NCBI GenBank assembly: GCA_009469675.1 | Contig: SSSZ01000072.1 | Coordinates: 1-64,000 of the forward strand | DNA: 64,000 nucleotides | Reading direction: 5' to 3' | DNA from: Azonexaceae bacterium | Lineage (GTDB): Bacteria; Pseudomonadota; Gammaproteobacteria; Burkholderiales; Rhodocyclaceae | Shown: one piece after another, positions 33,462 through 41,401 of the stretch | How positions within the stretch are numbered: the stretch's first letter is position 1 | Layout of the letters: each line of letters opens with the position of its first letter | Program-made: the position numbers and the translations under genes | Notes under the pieces: generated by a model | Database searches by the model: none | What the model was told of the DNA's origin: nothing | Seen by the model: only the letters and a program-made list of their open reading frames with translations

Positions 33462-33662
33462 TCAGGCCATGCTCGATAGCGCCTGGGCGAGGTCGCTGGC
33501 TGCCGGGTCGAAATTGTGCAGGCTTTCGATCTCGACCTGGTAGCGGTGGGCGCGCAGGGTATCCGCCCAGGCCTCGGCGTCGGCCCGGCGGCTGTGCCAG
33601 GGGCCGTATTCGACGACCAGCTGGCCTTGCTGGTTTTTGTATTTGGTGACGACGCGATGCAT
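33462..33662 (-). CDS. Small hypothetical protein
   Basis: 66 residues: MHRVVTKYKNQQGQLVVEYGPWHSRRADAEAWADTL, then YQVEIESLHN. It has a beta-beta-alpha-beta look with a conserved-type GPW and W pair, resembling small SPOR-like or DUF domains, but I cannot name the family. It lies 45 bases upstream of dinB on the same strand, before the LexA box, so it is probably transcribed separately. Codon use fits the host. Confidence 0.6.
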   Translation of the reverse strand: MHRVVTKYKNQQGQLVVEYGPWHSRRADAEAWADTLRAHRYQVEIESLHNFDPAASDLAQALSSMA

Positions 33663-33881
33663 GAATCTGTGGGGAGAACCGGGAAAGCCGACGGGTTTTT
33701 GCCGGCGGGTGATCCCTCCGGCCGGACCCGGAGGGCGATTATCGGAAACTTTTTGCCGCCGCGCCAGGGGGGATTCGCGGCGCGGCCGGGCGGTTAGGGG
33801 GCGGGGCCGGTTTCGGGTAAAATCAACCCTTTATCCACCGGCGGGCGCCTTCGGCCCTGCCCCAGGCAAGCGCAGCGGACC

Positions 33882-34923
<1,042 letters not shown>

Positions 34924-34934
<11 letters not shown>

Positions 34935-35544
34935 ACCGGGCCGGCGGCGGGCCCTGGCCCGTCGGCTTGCGCTCCTGGCGGTAATTGCCCTGGCCCATCC
35001 GGCGGCCGCTGGGGAGCGGCGTCAGGCGCCGGTCCGGGCCGACGCGGCGAAAACCGCAAAGTTCGTCGGCGAGGCGGCGCCGAAATTCCGCCGGGGAACG
35101 GCGACCCGCCGGGCCGACGCCGCCGTCGGCGCGGTCAGCGTCGAATCCACCGGCCTCCACGGCAGCGCCAGCTTCTACGGCTCGGGGCTGCACGGCCGCC
35201 GGGCGGCGAGCGGCGAAGGGTTCGATGCCCGGGCCTTCACCGCTGCCAGCAACCGTTTTCCCCTGGGTTCCTGGGTCTTGGTGCGCCGCCTCGACAACGG
35301 CCGCTGCGCTGTGGTCCGCATCAACGACCGCATGCCCGCCCGCCAGCGCCGCCGCATCATCGACCTTTCCCGCGCCGCCGCCGAACAGCTCGACATGATC
35401 GCCGCCGGCGTCGTCCTGGTACGGGCGGCCCGCCTGCGCCAAACCCCCGGGCAGGGTGGGCGGGTGGCCCCCGCCGAATGCCGCCAGGCCTTTGCGGTCG
35501 GGGACGAAAGCGAAGATCGGGCGGTGCCGGCGCGGGGCGATTAG
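34924..35544 (+). CDS. RlpA-like double-psi beta-barrel lipoprotein-type protein
   Basis: About 206 residues. No ATG is available; the likely start is a TTG at 34924 overlapping the purM stop. An Arg-rich N-terminus and hydrophobic stretch ([16 protein letters not shown]) form a signal peptide. The DPBB domain is clear: [54 protein letters not shown] and the final [14 protein letters not shown]. RlpA proteins bind or cleave denuded glycan strands at the septum. No lipobox cysteine and no SPOR domain are seen, so it is a short form. The C-terminus is charged and probably disordered. Confidence 0.78.
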
Positions 35545-35682
35545 GCTCCTTTGTCGGCGGCAAAAAAAAACTGGAACTCTCCGGCGCTCATTCCGGTCGA
35601 CAGTGCAGCCAGGGATTCCGCTTGCGTCGGGCATATGGCCGGGGCATCCGGGACCAGGGTCGAGGTCAATTTGTAAAGGACC

Positions 35683-35711
35683 ATGACAAGGACGGAATCC
35701 TGTGCTTTAAT
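35683..35711 (+). promoter_or_regulatory. Predicted sigma70 promoter, upstream copy
   Basis: ATGACA (35683-35688, five of six to TTGACA), 17-base spacer, TTTAAT (35706-35711, five of six to TATAAT). Lies in the first unit of the 60-bp duplication and points toward the eCIS genes. Confidence 0.65.
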
Positions 35712-35742
35712 GACCAGGGTCGAGGTCAATTTGTAAAGGACC

Positions 35743-35771
35743 ATGACAAGGACGGAATCCTGTGCTTTAAT
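35743..35771 (+). promoter_or_regulatory. Predicted sigma70 promoter, downstream copy
   Basis: Identical ATGACA-N17-TTTAAT at 35743-35748 and 35766-35771 in the second repeat unit. Transcription would begin near 35778, giving a leader of about 230 bases before the first eCIS gene. Confidence 0.65.
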
Positions 35772-36009
35772 GAATGGCGATGATGTTGTCATCTGACCTG
35801 CCGGACTCGATTCGGCGGGCAAAGAAGAATTCCGCCGCCGGCCTGGCCGCCGCGGCCTTGCATCACCGGCTTGCACGGGCCGGTTGGGGGTGTGAAGCCT
35901 TTCCGGATGCCGGAAGGAGCGAACAGGCAATTCAGACGTAGCAGGACGGCGCGGTAAACGACTCCGCGTCGGTTGGATTTCTGACGTTTTTTTACGCGGG
36001 AAGAAGACC

Positions 36010-36582
36010 ATGCTCGATGTTGCGGTGTCGTTTCTGGCCGACGAGTTCAACGCCTACCTGTTGCGGCGGACGGGTTCGACCACCATCGGCAAGATGGCCG
36101 CCGGGCCGGTGATGAACGACCTGGGCAAGCTCGCCATCCCGGTCGGCAGCATCGGCGCCTGCCTCATCAACGTCGAGGAGGAGCGCGTCGTCCGCGCCCA
36201 GCTGCCCGAGCGCATGCTGGTCAAGGGCAGCCAGGTCACCCTGCAGCCCGAATTGCGGCTCAACCTGACGCTGCTCTTCGCCGCCAACCTGACGCCCTAC
36301 GAGATGTCCCTGCGGGGGCTTTCCCAGGTGCTCACCTTCTTTCAGTCCCACCCCGCCTTCGCCTCCGACGAATACCCCGGGCTGGACCCCCGCATCGGCC
36401 GGCTGGTGGTCGAAATGATGAGCTACGGGCCGGAGCAGCTCAACCAGATCTGGGCTTATCTCGGGGCCAAGTACCTGCCGTCGGTGATCTATCGCGTGCG
36501 CATGGTGGTGCTCCAGGATGTCGAACCCCAGGGTATCGGCGAGCCGATCACCGGCATTGCCCTCGATCTGCACGACAAATGA
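36010..36582 (+). CDS. eCIS tail terminator (DUF4255; Afp16/Pvc16-like)
   Basis: 190 residues. The start LDVAVSFLADEFNAYLLRR, the middle LINVEEERVVRAQLPE, PELRLNLTLLFAANLTPYEM and the later FFQSHPAF segment are typical of DUF4255 proteins. In Afp and PVC particles this protein caps the tube and sheath and stops elongation. It is the first gene of the cluster; in many other eCIS loci it is last or near the sheath genes. Its stop overlaps the next gene start (ATGA). Confidence 0.93.
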   Translation: MLDVAVSFLADEFNAYLLRRTGSTTIGKMAAGPVMNDLGKLAIPVGSIGACLINVEEERVVRAQLPERMLVKGSQVTLQPELRLNLTLLFAANLTPYEMSLRGLSQVLTFFQSHPAFASDEYPGLDPRIGRLVVEMMSYGPEQLNQIWAYLGAKYLPSVIYRVRMVVLQDVEPQGIGEPITGIALDLHDK

Positions 36583-37577
36583 GCATTCTCTTCCGGCCCC
36601 TCCTCACCGTCGCCGTGAACCACGGCTATTACGGCGGCGCCTGCGGCGATCTCGATTTCGTCATTCCGGCGGCCACCGCGGCGGCCCTGGCCAGGGGTCG
36701 CATCCTGGCCCGGGTGCGGGACAACCGCATGGTCCTCCTCTCCGAACGCCGGCCGGACGGTACGCCCCTGGCCGACCTGGCTGGCACCACGCTGTTGTTC
36801 GGCCTGCGCCTCAACAACCCCTATTTCAGCAATTTCACCGAGCCGCCGGTGCCGGCCGGGCTGCCGGTGTACAGCAACCGGACGGCCCCCGGGCAGTTCG
36901 CCGCCCCCCTTGCGGCCCGCTTCGCCGCCGCCAGCGAAACCGTCGTGCCGAGCCAGGCGACCCGCCCGGTCACGCTTTCCCTCCGGGCCGGGGCGACGCT
37001 GCTGGAAACGCAAACCCTGGCCGCCGGCGTGGCATCGGTGGTGTTTTCCACCCGCCACCTACCCACTGGGGTCTACACCCTGGCCGAAGACTACGGCGGC
37101 CCGCCGGTGGCATCGACCTGGGTGGTCGAACCCGAACTCGCCGCCGGCGGCGTCTGGGGCCTTGCCGCCATCACCCTCGGCGCCGCGTTCCAGGCGGCGC
37201 CGCCGGCTTTCACCCTGACCCTGGCGGCGCGTCAGGAGCGGCTCAAGTACTACGTCGTGGCACGCAATTTCAGCGCCGGCGAATTCAGCCAGTTGCTCGT
37301 CACCGACGCCGGCTTCGGCGAGGAGGGGCGGCCCCAACTGCTTTTCGAACCCGTCGCCCCGGCCGCCTTTGCCGGCGACGACATCAAGGCCGATCTCCTG
37401 GGCGATGCCGCCGCCCGCATCGTCCTGTTCCAATCCCAGGCTCCCGTTTCCCGACGGGACAAGGGGTACCGCAAGATCCAGCTCAGCCGCAACGGCGAGA
37501 TCCTGGTGACGCACCTGCCACAGCCGGGGGCTGACCGCCCGCAGGCGCATCTCATCGTCCATCTGTCGAAACCCTAG
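36579..37577 (+). CDS. eCIS-associated protein of unknown function
   Basis: 332 residues, translationally coupled to the terminator gene. I recognise the type from eCIS loci but no defined domain. It begins with a conserved-looking segment, VAVNHGYYGGACGDLDFVIP, then ATAAALARGRILARVRDNRM and LLFGLRLNNPYFSNFTE. The remainder is beta-rich without membrane segments or a signal peptide. It lies between terminator and sheath, so a structural, cap or assembly role is the natural inference. The aromatic start and beta-sandwich-like pattern recall receptor or collar modules, but this is not shown by the sequence. Confidence 0.75.
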   Translation: MSILFRPLLTVAVNHGYYGGACGDLDFVIPAATAAALARGRILARVRDNRMVLLSERRPDGTPLADLAGTTLLFGLRLNNPYFSNFTEPPVPAGLPVYSNRTAPGQFAAPLAARFAAASETVVPSQATRPVTLSLRAGATLLETQTLAAGVASVVFSTRHLPTGVYTLAEDYGGPPVASTWVVEPELAAGGVWGLAAITLGAAFQAAPPAFTLTLAARQERLKYYVVARNFSAGEFSQLLVTDAGFGEEGRPQLLFEPVAPAAFAGDDIKADLLGDAAARIVLFQSQAPVSRRDKGYRKIQLSRNGEILVTHLPQPGADRPQAHLIVHLSKP

Positions 37578-37589
37578 AGGGCCAAGTCC

Positions 37590-39569
37590 ATGCCAACCTA
37601 CCGCACACCGGATGTCTACATCGAAGAAATCTCCGTCTTCCCGCCCTCCGTTGCCGAGGTGGAAACGGCCATTCCCGCCTTCATCGGCTACACCCAGAAG
37701 GCCACCCAGGTCACCGCCTGGGATTTGAAGAACGTTCCCAAACGCATCAAGTCCCTCCTCGAATTCGAGACCTATTTCGGCGCCGGGCCGGAATTCACCG
37801 TCAACGAGGTGGTCATCGACGAAGGCAACGCCTTCGTCAGCAGCGACATCAGCAACAGCTACTACCTCTACGACAGCCTGCGGCTCTTCTACGACAACGG
37901 TGGCGGCGACTGCTACATCGTCTCGGTGGGCGGTTACAAGACCGGTTCGCCCTACATCGACCGGGACGAACTGAAGGGCGGTCTCAACGCCGTCGCCAAG
38001 GCCGACGAGCCGACCATCCTGCTCTTTCCCGACGCCGCCACCCTGGCGGGAGACGACCTGGCGGCGGTGCAGCAGCACGCCCTCAAGCAGTGCGGCGAAC
38101 TGCGCGATCGGGTGGCGGTCCTCGACACCCGTTCGGACGACCCCCTGGGCGCCGCCTTCCGCGACAAGCTGGGAATCAACAACTTGAAGTACGGGGCCGC
38201 CTACAGCCCCTGGCTCAAAGTGAACTACAGCAAGAACGTCGACTACCTCGACATCAAGGGCAAGGTGAAAAAAGGCGTGGGCGGTCCCCTGGTGGCGCTT
38301 CCCGATCTGACGACCGACAAGCGGATGCTCGAGGTTCTCACCGCCCTCGACAAAGTCATTGCCGACGGCACCAGTCTCAACACCCGGCTCACCGCCCTGA
38401 CCGGCGCCGGCAAGACCCTGGCCAGCGTCCAGGCCCAGAAGATCGCCGACTACAAGGCCGACAAGTCGGTGGACAAGGCGCGGGCCCTCTTCGCCTACCT
38501 CTTCTCCCTGGCCGAACTGGCCGACGGCCTGGTGGCGGGCGCCTCGCCCCTGACCAACACCGATTTGATCGGCGACGCCGCCGCCGGCAAGTCGGGGGAC
38601 GTCAACACCGTCATCGGCGGCGTCCTCAAGCCCGCCTTCAGCGCCCTCATCGCCCTCGAGAAGGAAGTGGCCGACGCCGTCGCTACCTACCCCCCGACCC
38701 AGTGGGACGCCGGCGACGACCCCTCGGCCCCCGCCTGGGGCGCCATCTTCGCCGGCAGCGCCCCGAGCAAGAGCAACGGCAACATCCCGGCCAGCGGCGG
38801 CGCGGTCACCCTGGCCGACCAGCTCGACGCCGCCCTGCCCGGCATCCAGAAGGCCTTCTCGGCGGCGAGCGGCGGCATCGCGGCCATCGTCGCGGCGGCA
38901 GGCAATTACCGCAAGGTCTACGAAGACAGTCTCTACGAGAATTTCGCCGCCTACCGCAACATCCTGAAGGGCATCAACAACACCCTCACCGTCTGCCCGC
39001 CCTCGGGCGCCATGGCCGGCATCTATGCCCTGGTGGACGGCCAGCGCGGCGTCTGGAAGGCCCCCGCCAACGTCAGCCTGAACAGCGTCATCGCCCCGAC
39101 CTACGCCTTCGCCGGGACGGAAACCGACGCCCTCAACGTGGACCCGGTGGCCGGCAAGTCGATCAACGCCATCCGCGCCTTTTCCGGCAAGGGCACGCTG
39201 GTCTGGGGCGCCCGCACCCTGGCCGGCAACGACAACGAATGGCGCTACATCTCGGTGCGCCGCTTCTTCAACATGGTCGAGGAATCGGTCAAGAAATCGA
39301 CCTACTGGGCGGTGTTCGAATCCAACGACGCCAACACCTGGGTCAAGGTGCGGGGCATGATCGAGAACTACCTCACCCAGAAGTGGCGCGAAGGGGCGCT
39401 TGCCGGCGCCACCACCAAGGACGCCTTTTTCGTGCGCTGCGGCCTGGGGGTGACGATGAACGCCCAGGACATTCTGGAAGGCCGGATGAACGTGGAAATC
39501 GGCATGGCCGTGGTGCGGCCGGCGGAATTCATCATCCTCAAGTTCTCCCACAAGCTCCAGACGTCCTGA
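37590..39569 (+). CDS. Contractile tail sheath protein (Afp2-4/Pvc2-4-like)
   Basis: 659 residues. The N-terminus MPTYRTPDVYIEEI and VETAIPAFIGYTQKA are sheath hallmarks. The conserved C-terminal handshake domain (about 520-659) has YISVRRFFNMVEESVKKSTYW, NTWVKVRGMIENYLTQKWREGAL, the glycine-rich CGLGVTMNAQDILEGRMN, and a final FIILKFSHKLQTS. A variable insert (about 215-460) should face the particle surface. The sheath contracts to drive the tube through a target membrane. Only one sheath gene is present, unlike the three of Afp and PVC. Confidence 0.97.
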   Translation: MPTYRTPDVYIEEISVFPPSVAEVETAIPAFIGYTQKATQVTAWDLKNVPKRIKSLLEFETYFGAGPEFTVNEVVIDEGNAFVSSDISNSYYLYDSLRLFYDNGGGDCYIVSVGGYKTGSPYIDRDELKGGLNAVAKADEPTILLFPDAATLAGDDLAAVQQHALKQCGELRDRVAVLDTRSDDPLGAAFRDKLGINNLKYGAAYSPWLKVNYSKNVDYLDIKGKVKKGVGGPLVALPDLTTDKRMLEVLTALDKVIADGTSLNTRLTALTGAGKTLASVQAQKIADYKADKSVDKARALFAYLFSLAELADGLVAGASPLTNTDLIGDAAAGKSGDVNTVIGGVLKPAFSALIALEKEVADAVATYPPTQWDAGDDPSAPAWGAIFAGSAPSKSNGNIPASGGAVTLADQLDAALPGIQKAFSAASGGIAAIVAAAGNYRKVYEDSLYENFAAYRNILKGINNTLTVCPPSGAMAGIYALVDGQRGVWKAPANVSLNSVIAPTYAFAGTETDALNVDPVAGKSINAIRAFSGKGTLVWGARTLAGNDNEWRYISVRRFFNMVEESVKKSTYWAVFESNDANTWVKVRGMIENYLTQKWREGALAGATTKDAFFVRCGLGVTMNAQDILEGRMNVEIGMAVVRPAEFIILKFSHKLQTS

Positions 39570-39613
39570 GGGACGGAGTCGCCCGATAAATCCACCTTGC
39601 GAGGACACACACC

Positions 39614-40048
39614 ATGCCTGCACAGTATCCTATTCCCGTCTTCCATTTCACCGTGCAGTGGGGCGGCACCCGCGTCGGCTTTTCCGAGGTCACCGGCCTG
39701 ACCCAGGAAAACCAGGCCATCGAATACCGGGACGGCTCCTTTCCCGAGTATTCGTCGATCAAGATGCCGGGGCTGAGAAAGTTCAGCAACGTCGTCCTGA
39801 AGCGCGGCATAGTGAAGAGCGACAACGACTTCTTCAAGTGGTTGTCGACGGTCAAGCTCAACACCGTCGAGCGCCGCGACCTGGTCATCAGCCTCTTGAA
39901 CGAGAACCACGAGCCGGTGATGACCTGGAAGGCCCACAACGCCTTTCCCGTCAAGGTCGAGGGGCCGCAGTTGAAGGCCTCGGGCAACGAAGTGGCGATC
40001 GAGACCATCGAACTCGCCCACGAAGGCCTCGAACTGCAGAACGAATGA
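39614..40048 (+). CDS. Inner tube protein 1 (Afp1/gp19-like)
   Basis: 144 residues, the normal size of a T4 gp19-family tube subunit. FHFTVQWGGTRVGFSEVTGL, IEYRDGSFPEYSSIKMPGL and NVVLKRGIVKSDNDFFKW are diagnostic, ending in EVAIETIELAHEGLEL. Stacked hexamers form the rigid tube inside the sheath and carry cargo. A GAGGA ribosome site precedes the ATG. It is probably the main tube subunit, being closest to the sheath gene. Confidence 0.95.
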   Translation: MPAQYPIPVFHFTVQWGGTRVGFSEVTGLTQENQAIEYRDGSFPEYSSIKMPGLRKFSNVVLKRGIVKSDNDFFKWLSTVKLNTVERRDLVISLLNENHEPVMTWKAHNAFPVKVEGPQLKASGNEVAIETIELAHEGLELQNE

Positions 40049-40095
40049 GCCGCCCGTCGGCACCGGAAGGCAAAGGAAGAGGGGTGAGCTAGCCC

Positions 40096-40542
40096 ATGGC
40101 CAACTACTATCCGCCGGTCGGCTTCCATTTCAAGGTTGAGGTGCTGGGGCTGCCGGCCAACGACCACGACGTGCGCTTCACCGAGGTCAGCGGCCTGGCC
40201 ATGGAGATGGGCACCGAGGAAATGGCCGAGGGCGGCGAAAACCGCTTCACCCAGAAATACCCGACCCGGGCCAAGTACCCGGAACTGGTGCTGAAGCGGG
40301 GGCTGTTGCGCAATTCGGCGATCTGGGACTGGATCAGCCAGTGCCTGGTCGATTACCGCATCGAGCCGAAAAGCGTCGACATCAAGCTCCTCAACGAGGC
40401 CCACGAGCCGCTTCTCACCTGGCACGTGGTCGGCGCCTACCCGACGCGCTGGGCGGTGAGCGATCTGAACGCCAGCAGCAACGCCGTCGTCGTCGAGTCG
40501 CTGCAGCTCTGCTACCAGTATTTCACCGTCGATAAATCCTAG
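40096..40542 (+). CDS. Inner tube protein 2 (Afp5-like)
   Basis: 148 residues, same gp19 fold but clearly different from the first tube protein: FHFKVEVLGLPANDHDVRFTEVSGL, YPELVLKRGLLRNSAIWDW and VESLQLCYQYFTVDKS at the end. In Afp and PVC a second tube protein forms the ring that joins the tube to the spike and baseplate hub. The gene directly precedes the baseplate genes, consistent with that role. Confidence 0.94.
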   Translation: MANYYPPVGFHFKVEVLGLPANDHDVRFTEVSGLAMEMGTEEMAEGGENRFTQKYPTRAKYPELVLKRGLLRNSAIWDWISQCLVDYRIEPKSVDIKLLNEAHEPLLTWHVVGAYPTRWAVSDLNASSNAVVVESLQLCYQYFTVDKS

Positions 40543-40552
40543 AGGAGGCGCC

Positions 40553-40723
40553 ATGCCCATCATCGTCGACGAAGTGGTGATTTCGGTCGAAGTCGGCAAC
40601 GCCGAAGCGGGCGGCGCCGCTGCCGCGCCGCCGCCGGGGGGCGGAGCCGAGGACCGGCAGGCCCTGGTCGAGGAATGTGTCGAGCGGGTGCTGGCCATCC
40701 TGCGCGACCGGGAGGAGCCGTAA
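40553..40723 (+). CDS. DUF5908 small eCIS protein (Afp6-like)
   Basis: 56 residues, easy to miss because of its size. The start MPIIVDEVVISVEV is a single beta strand, then a Gly/Ala/Pro linker, and the C-terminal helix DRQALVEECVERVLAILRDREE is the conserved part of DUF5908 proteins, found only in eCIS loci. A strong ribosome site (AGAGGAGG) lies 4-11 bases before the ATG. Its stop TAA is directly followed by the ATG of the next gene. Presumed baseplate or hub component or assembly factor. Confidence 0.88.
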   Translation: MPIIVDEVVISVEVGNAEAGGAAAAPPPGGGAEDRQALVEECVERVLAILRDREEP

Positions 40724-41398
40724 ATGCCCACGGCCGACCGCGGTACCCTGGAAAAACTGATGATCCTGGCCTACACCACGCCGGACTATTCCGGTTCGCC
40801 GGTGGGGCGCTTCGAATCCTTCGTCAATCCCAACGAAATCACCCTGGCCTACGAAATGGAATACGACGCCGCCCAGGGCGCCGGCACCACCAACAGCCGC
40901 ATGAATTTCAAGAAGATGAAGCCGGGCGATCTGGCCCTCAGCTTTTTTCTCGACGGCACCGGCGCCAACGGCCACCCCCTCGACGTCCAGGACAAGATCG
41001 CCGAATTCCAGACGGTCACCGGCTACAACGGCGACATCCACCGCCCCAACTACCTCAAGGTGACCTGGGGCACCCTTCAGGTCAAGCGCTGTGTCCTGAA
41101 GAGCGCCTCGATCGTGTACAAGCTTTTCCGGCCCGACGGGGTGCCCCTGCGGGCGGTGGTGAGCGCCAACTTCACCGACAACTCCGACGACCAGACCCGG
41201 GTCGCCCTGGCCCAGGACCACTCGCCGGACCTCACCCACCGCCGCGTCGTCAAGGCCGGCGACCAGCTGCCCGTCCTGTGCAACCAGATCTACGGCGACC
41301 CCCGGCTCTACCTCAAGGTCGCCCAGGCCAACGGCATCGACGATTTCCGCCACATCCCCCCGGGCACCGAAATCTACTTCCCGCCCCTGGAAAAATAA
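40724..41398 (+). CDS. eCIS hub/tube-adaptor protein with LysM domain (Afp7-like)
   Basis: 224 residues. The N-terminal part (about 10-165) is the CIS tube-like domain: RFESFVNPNEITLAYEMEYD, DLALSFFLDGTG, YLKVTWGTLQVKRCVLKSASI. A C-terminal LysM-like segment follows (about 170-222): VVKAGDQLPVLCNQIYGDPRLYLKVAQ and PPGTEIYFPP. This layout is that of Afp7/Pvc7, which links tube and spike, like T4 gp53 and phage LysM baseplate proteins. The start codon abuts the previous stop. Confidence 0.94.
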   Translation: MPTADRGTLEKLMILAYTTPDYSGSPVGRFESFVNPNEITLAYEMEYDAAQGAGTTNSRMNFKKMKPGDLALSFFLDGTGANGHPLDVQDKIAEFQTVTGYNGDIHRPNYLKVTWGTLQVKRCVLKSASIVYKLFRPDGVPLRAVVSANFTDNSDDQTRVALAQDHSPDLTHRRVVKAGDQLPVLCNQIYGDPRLYLKVAQANGIDDFRHIPPGTEIYFPPLEK

Positions 41399-41401
41399 AC
41401 C

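Larger units (their letters stand above)
35652..35771. repeat. Exact 60-bp tandem duplication carrying a promoter
   Basis: Bases 35652-35711 and 35712-35771 are identical over the full 60 positions, starting GACCAGGGTCGAGG and ending GTGCTTTAAT; the identity runs two bases further. There is no third copy. Perfect identity suggests a recent slippage or unequal-exchange event. Each unit contains one ATGACA-N17-TTTAAT promoter and a GGTCGAGGTC motif. Confidence 0.95.
35545..36009. other. 465-base regulatory region before the injection-system cluster
   Basis: No protein gene supported. It holds an A9 tract (about 35562), a 60-bp exact tandem duplication (35652-35771) with two near-consensus promoters, and about 240 bases of leader before the first structural gene. 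In the leader a perfect hairpin TTCCGG (35901-35906) with CCGGAA (35910-35915) is visible. The purine stretch GGGAAGAAG serves as ribosome site for 36010. Confidence 0.7.

Noticed and set aside
33714..33735. 8-bp inverted repeat CCCTCCGG/CCGGAGGG upstream of purM as a terminator
   Set aside because: No U tract follows on either strand and it lies in the leader side of two divergent genes; chance GC-rich pairing is as likely.
37059..39623. An 854-codon minus-strand frame opposite the sheath gene
   Set aside because: Antisense shadow of the sheath gene; composition is unlike a real protein and there is no ribosome site.
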